A stretch of DNA of 8,029 nucleotides, taken from positions 4,823-12,851 of the forward strand of contig HF994056.1 of the NCBI GenBank assembly GCA_000436915.1, given 5' to 3'. Positions 1 to 5,678 of the stretch are shown here, piece by piece; position 1 is the stretch's first letter; each line of letters starts with the position of its first letter. The stretch is from Prevotella sp. CAG:1092 (lineage in GTDB: Bacteria; Bacteroidota; Bacteroidia; Bacteroidales; Bacteroidaceae). Position numbers and translations under genes: made by a program. Under the pieces are notes generated by a model that made no database searches, was not told the origin of the DNA, and saw only the letters and a list, made by a program, of their open reading frames with translations.

Positions 1-719
1 CCAGCCTCTTTCATGATATCGGCAGCCTTTGTGATAGTACCGGCTGTATCGACCATGTCGTCAACTACTACTACGTTTTTGCCCTTTACATCACCAATAA
101 TCTGCATTGTTGCAACTACATTAGCTCTAGCTCTTGTCTTGTTGCACAATACCAATGGACAACCAAGATACTTAGCAAATGTATTGGCACGCTTACTACC
201 GCCAACGTCAGGCGAAGCGATAACCAAGTCCTTGAGGTGCAAGCTCTGAAGATATGGAAGTATAACTCCAGAAGCATACAAGTGGTCAACAGGAACATTG
301 AAGAAGCCTTGAATCTGGTCTGCATGCAAATCCATTGTAATCAAACGGTCGATGCCTGCAGCACTCAACAAGTCAGCAACGAGTTTTGCACCGATGCTAA
401 CTCTTGGCTTGTCCTTACGATCCTGACGTGCCCAACCGAAATAAGGAATTACGGCAATGATGTTTCTTGCTGATGCACGTTTAGCTGCATCAATCATGAG
501 GAGCAATTCCATCAAGTTGTCAGAGTTAGGGAATGTGCTCTGCACCAAGAATACATCTCTACCGCGGATAGACTCTTCGTAGGACACAGCAAACTCACCA
601 TCTGAGAATCTGGTGACTACCAAGTTACCCAATGGGCAGCCTAAGCTTGCGCAGATTTTTTCTGCAAGGTATCTCGAGCTAGTTCCCGAGAAAACCAAGA
701 AAGAGTTGTTGTTACTCAT
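1..719 (-). CDS. prs: Ribose-phosphate pyrophosphokinase (PRPP synthetase), 3' end outside window
   Basis: This cytoplasmic enzyme transfers pyrophosphate from ATP to ribose 5-phosphate to make PRPP, the precursor of nucleotides, histidine, tryptophan and NAD. The visible 239 codons start at the ATG at 719 with MSNNNSFLVFSGTSSRYLAE. Residues 36-42 (TRFSDGE) match the conserved N-terminal substrate region. The catalytic flexible loop PYFGWARQDRKDKPR spans about 92-106, and DLHADQIQGFF (130-140) is the conserved metal/ATP-site segment. The PRPP-binding loop VVVVDDMVDTAGT lies at about 215-227, with the two ribose-phosphate-contacting aspartates followed by DTAGT. The family is usually about 310-320 residues, so roughly 75 C-terminal residues are missing beyond base 1. 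The reading frame is intact. The TenI-like gene lies 71 bp upstream on the same strand, so co-transcription is possible. I see no convincing TAnnTTTG promoter in that gap. Confidence 0.96.
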   Translation of the reverse strand, partial: MSNNNSFLVFSGTSSRYLAEKICASLGCPLGNLVVTRFSDGEFAVSYEESIRGRDVFLVQSTFPNSDNLMELLLMIDAAKRASARNIIAVIPYFGWARQDRKDKPRVSIGAKLVADLLSAAGIDRLITMDLHADQIQGFFNVPVDHLYASGVILPYLQSLHLKDLVIASPDVGGSKRANTFAKYLGCPLVLCNKTRARANVVATMQIIGDVKGKNVVVVDDMVDTAGTITKAADIMKEA

Positions 720-790
720 TTTTCTTAAGGATTGTATATAATAAATGTTTCAGTCTAAGTTTGAATTCCAACTGTAGTGTAATATTATTA

Positions 791-1399
791 CTACTTTGCT
801 GCGTTGCGAAGTTTTTCGAAGTGGGCTATTAGATCTTTAAAATCAGATTGATTATGAATATCAAATCTGCTCCACAAATCTCCACATACTACTATGCCAC
901 CAAAACCAAGTTGTTTAGCCAATTTAATGTTTTCAAGGTCCATACCACCCAATGCATATACATGCTTATCAATAAGTCCCTTGTCGGCAGCATCTTCCAG
1001 TTGGTTCATAGAGAATGATTGCTTTTCGTTGTTGAATTCTATACAGTCGAAGATATTTTTTAGAAAAACATATCTCGATTTCTTCTTCATTTCCTTCAGC
1101 ATCGACAAGTCCGTACATGTTCTGCTGTATTTTCCCTTATATCCATTAGGAATAGCTGCGTTTGGATCATCTATGTGAATTGCAGCCAAATCATATTCGT
1201 TTTTCAGATAAAAATGTTCGTGAACAGTGATCTTGTTGTAATAATCCTCTGGTATAAGAGACAGCAAACGCTCGGAGTATAGAGGAGATGAACCAGGCTT
1301 GAAAAGATGCAAGTTGTCCATACCCTCATCGAAGAGCGTAGTCAATATTTTGTCTTCCTCCACAAAGAAAGTGGACTTAGTCATTATTACGAGCTTCAT
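791..1399 (-). CDS. Thiamine phosphate synthase/TenI-like protein, diverged
   Basis: A 202-residue protein resembling the TIM-barrel thiamine phosphate synthase/TenI superfamily in its short Bacteroidales form. ThiE itself joins HMP-pyrophosphate and thiazole phosphate to make thiamine phosphate; TenI relatives aromatise the thiazole. Supporting segments, numbered from the chosen start, are HEHFYLKNEYDLAAIHIDD (60-78), SRTCTDLSML (92-101), YVFLKNIFDCIE (110-121), YALGGMDLENI (148-158) and GFGGIVVCGDLW (165-176). These correspond in order to the family's barrel strands and the C-terminal phosphate-binding GG and G-(V/I)-V segments. The usual S-x-x-H motif appears as SRTCTDL with no histidine, and the glycine-rich end of the family's G-P-I-F motif is KNIF, so catalytic activity is uncertain. 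The frame is open upstream to 1528, but ATG 1399 is chosen because homologous sequence starts there (MKLVIMTKSTFF) and a TACATTTG promoter lies at 1428-1421, inside the longer reading. M6 (ATG at 1384) is an alternative start. No other thi gene is visible nearby, so the role is open. Confidence 0.72.
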   Translation of the reverse strand: MKLVIMTKSTFFVEEDKILTTLFDEGMDNLHLFKPGSSPLYSERLLSLIPEDYYNKITVHEHFYLKNEYDLAAIHIDDPNAAIPNGYKGKYSRTCTDLSMLKEMKKKSRYVFLKNIFDCIEFNNEKQSFSMNQLEDAADKGLIDKHVYALGGMDLENIKLAKQLGFGGIVVCGDLWSRFDIHNQSDFKDLIAHFEKLRNAAK

Positions 1400-1420
1400 C
1401 GTTTGTTTTGTTTTCAAATG

Positions 1421-1451
1421 CAAATGTAGGAATTTTATTGCAAACTTGCAA
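1421..1451 (-). promoter_or_regulatory. Promoter of the TenI-like gene
   Basis: On the minus strand, TACATTTG (1428 to 1421) matches the Bacteroidetes -7 consensus TAnnTTTG exactly. A TTG within TTGCAA (1451 to 1449) forms the -33 element with a 20-base spacer. The -7 element ends about 21 bases before the ATG at 1399, which implies a very short leader and supports that start over the longer open frame. The assignment is by pattern only. Confidence 0.6.
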
Positions 1452-1479
1452 TTATTACGGAAATAAAAAGCTAACTTTG
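1446..1479 (+). promoter_or_regulatory. Promoter of nspC
   Basis: TAACTTTG at 1472-1479 is an exact TAnnTTTG -7 element. TTG at 1446-1448 is a candidate -33 element, though its 23-base spacer is at the long end of the accepted range. The nspC ATG is at 1497, so transcription starting a few bases past the -7 box would leave a leader of only about 10-13 bases. The TTGCAA at 1446-1451 is palindromic and also supplies the -33 element of the divergent promoter. Confidence 0.55.
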
Positions 1480-1496
1480 CACAAAATAATTGTAAT

Positions 1497-2702
1497 ATGA
1501 TTGTAAACAAGTACACTTTCGATAACATTCATACTCCTATGTATGTTTTAGAGGAGGAATTACTCCGTCGTAACCTTAGTCTTATAAAATCAGTTGCCGA
1601 CCGTGCAAATGTTGAAATTATTCTTGCTTTTAAGGCATATGCTTTATGGAAAACATTTCCTATTTTCCGTGAGTATATTTCTTCAACTACTGCAAGTTCG
1701 CTCAACGAAGCTCGCTTAGGCTACGAACTTTTTGGTGCACCCACACATACTTACTCGCCTGCATATACAGCCGACGAGATAGAACATATTGCTCGTTGTT
1801 CAAGTCATCTCACTTTCAATTCTTTTTCGCAATATGAACGTTTTCACGATATTGCCAAGGTCGCTAATCCAAACATTACCATAGGAGTTCGTGTAAATCC
1901 TGAGTATAGCGAGGTTGGTACAGATTTGTATAATCCATGTGCACCAGGCACACGTTTTGGCATTACTTCCGATAAACTTCCAGAGACATTGCCTGCCGAC
2001 ATCGAAGGATTTCATTGTCATTGTCATTGCGAGAGTGGGGCAGACGTCTTTCAGCGAACACTTGTCCATATTGAAAAGAAATTCTCGAAATGGTTTCCAC
2101 AATTGAAATGGATTAATTTTGGTGGAGGTCATCTTATGACTCGTAAGGATTATGATGTGGAACACCTTATTAATATATTAAATGGATTCCATAGTCGTTA
2201 TCCTAATCTGAAAGTTATTCTTGAGCCAGGTAGTGCTTTTGGATGGCAAACTGGTCCTTTAGTATCTCAAGTTGTAGATGTTGTAGAAGATCGTGGTATT
2301 CGTACAGCTATTCTTGATGTAAGTTTCACCTGTCATATGCCTGATTGCCTTGAAATGCCATATATGCCAGCTGTTCGTGGTGCAAAAGTTGTGGATGAAG
2401 ATGCTGAAGGTAATAATGATGTGCAATCTAATAATAATGTACGCGCGTATATATATAATAATGTATATAGACTAGGAGGAAATTCTTGCCTTAGTGGAGA
2501 TTTTATGGGACTTTGGCAGTTTGATCATGAATTGCAAATGGGAGAGAACATCATTTTTGAAGACATGTTGCACTATACAACAGTAAAAACTAACATGTTT
2601 AATGGTATAAACCATCCTTCGTTAGCACTTTTGCATACAGATGGCCATCTTGAGATTCTACGTGAATATGGTTTCGAAGACTATAAAAAACGCATGGATT
2701 AG
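1497..2702 (+). CDS. nspC: Carboxynorspermidine/carboxyspermidine decarboxylase
   Basis: A PLP-dependent decarboxylase of the alanine-racemase fold (group IV, like diaminopimelate decarboxylase). It removes CO2 from carboxyspermidine or carboxynorspermidine in the alternative polyamine pathway; in gut Bacteroidales this pathway makes spermidine. The protein has 401 residues. ILAFKAYALW (42-51) carries the likely Schiff-base lysine K46. GFHCHCHCESG (171-181) and WINFGGGHL (205-213) form the cofactor-phosphate side. ILEPGSAFGW (241-250), DVSFTCHMPDCLEMPYMP (274-291) and YRLGGNSCLSGDFMG (324-338), with the probable active-site cysteine C331, are strongly typical of NspC. Just before the last motif, residues about 299-316 (VDEDAEGNNDVQSNNNVR) are a polar, Asn-rich, low-complexity stretch that looks inserted. 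The ATG at 1497 sits just downstream of a consensus promoter. The usual partner, carboxynorspermidine dehydrogenase, is not in this window. Confidence 0.93.
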   Translation: MIVNKYTFDNIHTPMYVLEEELLRRNLSLIKSVADRANVEIILAFKAYALWKTFPIFREYISSTTASSLNEARLGYELFGAPTHTYSPAYTADEIEHIARCSSHLTFNSFSQYERFHDIAKVANPNITIGVRVNPEYSEVGTDLYNPCAPGTRFGITSDKLPETLPADIEGFHCHCHCESGADVFQRTLVHIEKKFSKWFPQLKWINFGGGHLMTRKDYDVEHLINILNGFHSRYPNLKVILEPGSAFGWQTGPLVSQVVDVVEDRGIRTAILDVSFTCHMPDCLEMPYMPAVRGAKVVDEDAEGNNDVQSNNNVRAYIYNNVYRLGGNSCLSGDFMGLWQFDHELQMGENIIFEDMLHYTTVKTNMFNGINHPSLALLHTDGHLEILREYGFEDYKKRMD

Positions 2703-2858
2703 AGGAAAAAGTGCCTAAAAATCCCCCAAAAACACCCCCAAAACAAGAAAAATCGCATTTTTTCTAAAAAAAACCTCTAAAAAGTTTGCAGGTTTCGAAA
2801 AAAGCAGTACCTTTGCAACCGCATTAAGAGAGGTGCTCCTCTGATAAAGAGGAAAGTT
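2703..2858. other. Intergenic spacer between nspC and the tRNA cluster
   Basis: This 156-base gap holds no credible gene. From the left it contains two CCCCCAAAA tracts (2723-2731 and 2735-2743). Next is an A/T-dominated inverted repeat at 2746-2765 (AGAAAAA / TTTTTCT around TCGCAT), which could be a weak terminator in either direction but is too AT-rich to call. The tRNA promoter (2785-2815) and a short leader with overlapping inverted repeats (2829-2852) follow. The minus-strand open frame through here is antisense to tRNA-Gly and is not a gene. Confidence 0.6.
2785..2815 (+). promoter_or_regulatory. tRNA cluster promoter (-33 TTTG, -7 TACCTTTG)
   Basis: TTTG at 2785-2788, a 19-base spacer and TACCTTTG at 2808-2815 give a textbook Bacteroidetes housekeeping promoter. 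The predicted start is about 40 bases before the first tRNA. No equally good promoter lies between the tRNAs or before the following protein gene, so it may drive all four tRNAs and perhaps the genes beyond. Confidence 0.8.
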
Positions 2859-2931
2859 GCGGAAATAGCTCAGTTGGTAGAGCACAACCTTGCCAAGGTT
2901 GGGGTCGCGGGTCCGAGTCCCGTTTTCCGCT
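2859..2931 (+). tRNA. tRNA-Gly (anticodon GCC), copy 1
   Basis: A 73-base cloverleaf. The acceptor stem GCGGAAA pairs with TTTCCGC. The D arm is GCTC/GAGC around AGTTGGTA. The anticodon stem CAACC/GGTTG encloses TTGCCAA, giving anticodon GCC, which reads GGC and GGU. The T arm is GCGGG/CCCGT around TCCGAGT. The discriminator base is T2931. The next bases are CGC, so CCA is not encoded and must be added enzymatically. It is identical to the copy at 3187-3259. Confidence 0.97.
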
Positions 2932-2953
2932 CGCATTCTGATAAAGGCCAAGT

Positions 2954-2968
2954 GAAACAAATTGTTTC
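2954..2968. repeat. Perfect inverted repeat in the Gly-Leu tRNA spacer
   Basis: GAAACAA-A-TTGTTTC is a 7+1+7 inverted repeat that can fold as a 5 bp stem with a 5-base loop. It starts 22 bases after tRNA-Gly and ends 4 bases before tRNA-Leu. In the precursor RNA it would form a small hairpin beside the tRNA 5' end, possibly a processing landmark. No poly-T follows, so it is not a classical terminator. Confidence 0.4.
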
Positions 2969-2972
2969 CTAT

Positions 2973-3057
2973 GCCCAGGTGGCGGAATTGGTAGACGCGT
3001 ACGTTTCAGGTGCGTATGTCGCGAGGCGTGCAGGTTCGAGTCCTGTTCTGGGCACCA
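2973..3057 (+). tRNA. tRNA-Leu (anticodon CAG), CCA encoded
   Basis: A type II tRNA with a long variable arm. The acceptor GCCCAGG pairs with TCTGGGC, including one G-T pair. The D region is GCG/CGC around GAATTGGTAGA. The anticodon stem TACGT/GCGTA encloses TTCAGGT, giving anticodon CAG at 3007-3009, which reads CUG. The variable arm folds on CGC-GAG-GCG, and the T arm is GCAGG/CCTGT around TTCGAGT. The discriminator A3054 is followed by an encoded CCA (3055-3057), unlike the other three tRNAs here. Confidence 0.96.
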
Positions 3058-3081
3058 GTTAGAATGAAAGATTTAATGTTT

Positions 3082-3165
3082 GGAGAGGTGGCGGAATTGG
3101 TAGACGCGCTACTTTGAGGGGGTAGTGTCAATTGTGACGTGGGAGTTCGAGTCTCCTCCTCTTCA
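3082..3165 (+). tRNA. tRNA-Leu (anticodon GAG)
   Basis: A second type II leucine tRNA. The acceptor GGAGAGG pairs with CCTCTTC, with one G-T pair. The D region GCG/CGC is identical to that of the preceding tRNA-Leu. The anticodon stem CTACT/GGTAG encloses TTGAGGG, giving anticodon GAG at 3116-3118, which reads CUC and CUU. The variable arm pairs GTCA with TGAC. The T arm is GGGAG/CTCCT around TTCGAGT. The discriminator A3165 is followed by CAC, so CCA is not encoded. Confidence 0.95.
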
Positions 3166-3186
3166 CACATTTTATAATATATTTAT

Positions 3187-3259
3187 GCGGAAATAGCTCA
3201 GTTGGTAGAGCACAACCTTGCCAAGGTTGGGGTCGCGGGTCCGAGTCCCGTTTTCCGCT
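3187..3259 (+). tRNA. tRNA-Gly (anticodon GCC), copy 2
   Basis: Base-for-base identical to the tRNA-Gly at 2859-2931, with the same stems, anticodon GCC and discriminator T, and again no encoded CCA. The identity continues for one base downstream (C) and then stops; upstream flanks differ. It lies 21 bases after tRNA-Leu(GAG) and 29 bases before the ATG of the next protein gene. Confidence 0.97.
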
Positions 3260-3288
3260 CTTTTTCCTTTAGAAATATATCTCAATCA

Positions 3289-3852
3289 ATGAATTTATAC
3301 TTACGTTATTTCGATAATGAAATATTAGTTCATAGTGTCAAAGAAGCTATTGATTTCCTTGCATCTATTCCAGATATTAATATGACCCCAGAGCTTGAGG
3401 CAGACATTCGTAATTACGCCTTAAGTGATGTTTTTTATCCTAAGAGATATAAGGTCCGTTCACGCATATATTTTATTATCATTAAGACTTTGGCCGAAAC
3501 CATGCTTGATTTTAAGCAGAAGAAGGCTGTGCATCCAAATATTGCTGCAGGCAATAATGGTAATAATAATCCTCGTCAGTCGTCTGCTGACATGGTTATT
3601 AATAAGCTTTGTGAAGAGCGCCAAGGTTGGTATGAAGGTGAACTTGATTTCAAGCGTGTTGTAATGGTGCCATCTACAGGTAAATTTGAATATCGTGATA
3701 CAAAGTTTGTAGCACGTTGTAAAGCTAATTCCGGTATGGACTGCTACAATCGTATTATTGAAAATCTTCACGATCGTGTAGATAGTAGAAGTCAGTTCCC
3801 ATCAGCAAAGGGTAAGAATTTCCATTTCAAGTATCTTGGAATGTGGAAATAA
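3289..3852 (+). CDS. Uncharacterised protein, 187 aa, between tRNAs and ssb
   Basis: I cannot name a function for this protein. ATG 3289 is the first start clear of the tRNA. The frame stays open back to 3202, but that part would translate tRNA-Gly and is rejected. Residues 1-80 look helical and globular (MNLYLRYFDNEILVHSVKEA, with SVKEAIDFLASIPDI at 16-30 and YKVRSRIYFIIIKTLAETML at 54-73). Residues 85-100 are a Gly/Asn-rich linker (AAGNNGNNNPRQ). Residues 101-187 form a second conserved-looking block with ERQGWYEGELDFKRVVMVP (110-128), KFEYRDTKFVARCKANSGMDCY (132-153) and a basic, aromatic C-terminus (PSAKGKNFHFKYLGMWK). There is no signal peptide or membrane segment, so it is probably cytoplasmic. 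The basic, aromatic tail and the position 48 bp before ssb would suit nucleic-acid association, but that is inference. The gene probably shares a transcript with ssb, gldE and the phosphopantetheinyl transferase. Confidence 0.85.
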   Translation: MNLYLRYFDNEILVHSVKEAIDFLASIPDINMTPELEADIRNYALSDVFYPKRYKVRSRIYFIIIKTLAETMLDFKQKKAVHPNIAAGNNGNNNPRQSSADMVINKLCEERQGWYEGELDFKRVVMVPSTGKFEYRDTKFVARCKANSGMDCYNRIIENLHDRVDSRSQFPSAKGKNFHFKYLGMWK

Positions 3853-3900
3853 CTTTTGATGATAAAATTAAATTGAATCTCTTTAATTATAGATTTGACC

Positions 3901-4329
3901 ATGAATAAGGTGATGTTGATTGGTAATGTTGGTACAGAACCTGATGTTCATTATTTCGAAGCAGACCAAGCAGTTGCAAAATTGCGTTTGGCTACTACCG
4001 AGCGTGGATATACATTGCCTAATGGAACCCAGGTGCCTGATCGTACTGATTGGCATAACCTGCTGTTTGACAGACGCTTGGCTAAGATAGTAGAGAAATA
4101 TGTACATAAGGGTGATAAGCTCTATGTAGAAGGTCGTCTTCGCAATCGTAGCTATGACGATAAGCGTGGTATCCGTCATCAATATACTGAGATTGAAGTT
4201 GAAAACATGGAGTTTCTTACTCCACGTACTTCTGTTTCTTCTACTCAGTCTTCACTGTCATCTCAACAAACTCAAACTAATCAGCAGTCTGAAACTGATT
4301 TGGACAATGCTGATAAGTTACCATTTTAA
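3901..4329 (+). CDS. ssb: Single-stranded DNA-binding protein
   Basis: A 142-residue SSB that coats ssDNA during replication, repair and recombination. The OB fold covers about residues 1-106: MNKVMLIGNVGTEPDVHYFE (1-20), VAKLRLATTE (25-34), the DWHNLLFDRRLAKIVEKYVHKG core (50-71), KLYVEGRLRNRSYDD (73-87) and the closing strand YTEIEVENMEFL (95-106). A Ser/Gln/Thr-rich disordered linker (110-131) leads to the acidic tail DLDNADKLPF, the conserved LPF-type tip that recruits partner proteins. The tip has a lysine just before LPF, so it is slightly less acidic than the classic DDDLPF. A TTG at 3895 would add two residues; ATG 3901 fits the family start MNKV. The gene lies 14 bp before gldE. Confidence 0.95.
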   Translation: MNKVMLIGNVGTEPDVHYFEADQAVAKLRLATTERGYTLPNGTQVPDRTDWHNLLFDRRLAKIVEKYVHKGDKLYVEGRLRNRSYDDKRGIRHQYTEIEVENMEFLTPRTSVSSTQSSLSSQQTQTNQQSETDLDNADKLPF

Positions 4330-4343
4330 TAATTTATATTACA

Positions 4344-5678
4344 TTGGACCCGTTTAGTATATCAGATATTTCCAGTCTCGTGGTATTCCAGCCGATTACC
4401 ACGGGTATAGTGTTGGCAGCCATATTGGCTGCTTTCTTGCTTTTGTTATCAGGCTTCGCCAGTGGCTCAGAGATAGCATTCTTTAGTCTTTCACCTCAAG
4501 ACCTTGACGAGCTTGAACCCGATAAACGTTCTGAAGATAGTCGTATAGTGATGCTTCGTGATGATTCTGAACGTACGTTGGCTACAATTCTTATTGCCAA
4601 CAATTTTGTCAACGTCACAATCATTATGCTTTGTAATTACATCTTTGGTTCGTTGGTTAAATTCAAGTCTGAGTGGTTGGAGTTTCTTTGTATAACAGTC
4701 CTCCTTACTTTCTTATTATTGCTTTTTGGCGAAATTATGCCAAAGGTATATAGTCGCCAAACCCCTTTGAAATTCTGTCGTAGGGTAGTGGGTGGCGTAA
4801 TGTTTCTTCGTAAGCTCTTCTGGCCTTTGGAAACAATCCTTCTCCGTAGTGGTATGTTGGCAGAAAAGGTAATGCAGAAGGAGAATCGTCAACTGAGTGT
4901 CGACGATTTGGAGCAAGCTCTTGAACTCACCGATAAGAATGACATTAAGGAAGAGCAAAGTATGCTTCAGGGAATCATCCGCTTTGGTGATGAGACTGCT
5001 AAAGAAGTTATGACAAGCCGACAAGACATTGTTGATCTTGATATTCGTTCTTCTTACGCTGATGTCTTGAAGTGTATAGTTGAAAACAACTATAGCCGTA
5101 TACCTGTATATCAGGACAATACAGATAATATCCGTGGTGTGTTGTATATCAAGGACTTACTGCCACATCTTGGCAAACCAGCATCTTTCCGTTGGCAGAG
5201 CCTAATCCGTCCTCCTTACTTTGTTCCTGAAACCAAGAAGATAGACGATCTTCTCCGCGAATTCCAAGAAAACAAAGTTCATATTGCCATTGTTGTCGAT
5301 GAGTTTGGTGGAACCTGCGGTATCGTAACTTTGGAAGATATTCTTGAAGAGATTGTTGGTGAAATCAACGACGAGTTTGACGAAGACGAGAAGACATATT
5401 CTAAACTCAACTACAATACATATCTTTTTGAAGGAAAAACTCTATTGAGTGATTTCTGTCGCATTCTTCAAATCGATGATGACGAGTTCTCTGATGTTGA
5501 AGGCGATGCTGATACCTTGGCTGGTTTGCTACTTGAAATCAAGGGTGATTTCCTTAGTATCCACGAAAAGATAGACTATCTTAACTATACCTTCGAGGTG
5601 GTAGGATTAGAAGAACGTAGAATTAGTAGAGTTAAAGTAATAATTCACGAGAAGAAGAATGCCGTTAATCAGGATTGA
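4344..5678 (+). CDS. gldE: GldE-type CNNM/CBS-domain membrane protein (CorC/HlyC family), TTG start
   Basis: A 444-residue inner-membrane protein of the CNNM/CorC class. In gliding Bacteroidetes GldE supports motility; in non-gliding Bacteroidales its role is unclear, and ion transport or envelope support is possible. Residues 20-40 form the first hydrophobic segment, followed by SGFASGSEIAFFSLSP (36-51), a hallmark of the DUF21/CNNM domain. Further membrane segments lie near 83-105 and 112-135, ending in FGEIMPKVYSR (128-138). Two CBS modules follow: about 218-275 (VMTSRQDIVDLD to GVLYIKDLLPHL) and about 285-340 (LIRPPYFVPETK to IAIVVDEFGGTCGIVTLEDI). A CorC_HlyC C-terminal domain spans about 355-435. 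The start is TTG at 4344, giving M-D-P; the next in-frame ATG is at residue 70, inside the DUF21 domain and past the first membrane segment, so TTG is strongly preferred. It begins 14 bp after ssb, and its last 20 bases overlap the next gene, suggesting translational coupling. Confidence 0.9.
   Translation: MDPFSISDISSLVVFQPITTGIVLAAILAAFLLLLSGFASGSEIAFFSLSPQDLDELEPDKRSEDSRIVMLRDDSERTLATILIANNFVNVTIIMLCNYIFGSLVKFKSEWLEFLCITVLLTFLLLLFGEIMPKVYSRQTPLKFCRRVVGGVMFLRKLFWPLETILLRSGMLAEKVMQKENRQLSVDDLEQALELTDKNDIKEEQSMLQGIIRFGDETAKEVMTSRQDIVDLDIRSSYADVLKCIVENNYSRIPVYQDNTDNIRGVLYIKDLLPHLGKPASFRWQSLIRPPYFVPETKKIDDLLREFQENKVHIAIVVDEFGGTCGIVTLEDILEEIVGEINDEFDEDEKTYSKLNYNTYLFEGKTLLSDFCRILQIDDDEFSDVEGDADTLAGLLLEIKGDFLSIHEKIDYLNYTFEVVGLEERRISRVKVIIHEKKNAVNQD

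Noticed and set aside
1400..1528. 43-residue N-terminal extension of the TenI-like protein, hydrophobic at first glance
   Set aside because: It overlaps the nspC start and both divergent promoters, and family similarity begins at the ATG at 1399. It is unlikely to be a real signal or membrane segment.
2715..2960. Minus-strand 81-codon open frame containing ENGTRTRDPNLGKVVLYQLSYFR
   Set aside because: It is the antisense reading of tRNA-Gly and its promoter region. This peptide is a well-known artefact of tRNA genes and is not a protein.
2874..3062. Plus-strand 62-codon open frame through tRNA-Gly and tRNA-Leu
   Set aside because: It translates structural tRNA sequence (VEHNLAKVGVAGPSP, AQVAELVDAYVSG), a typical spurious call.
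2859..3259. tRNA-Gly duplication as attachment sites of an integrated element
   Set aside because: Only 255 bp lie between the copies, filled by two tRNA-Leu genes, with no integrase or cargo, so tandem gene duplication is the simpler reading.
3202..3288. N-terminal extension of the uncharacterised gene back to 3202
   Set aside because: The extension encodes the same tRNA-Gly artefact peptide; the ATG at 3289 is the first start outside the tRNA.
3890..3897. TAGATTTG, an exact match to the -7 consensus just before ssb
   Set aside because: It ends three bases before the ssb ATG and lacks a TTG at a suitable -33 spacing, so it would start transcription inside the gene. Probably coincidental.
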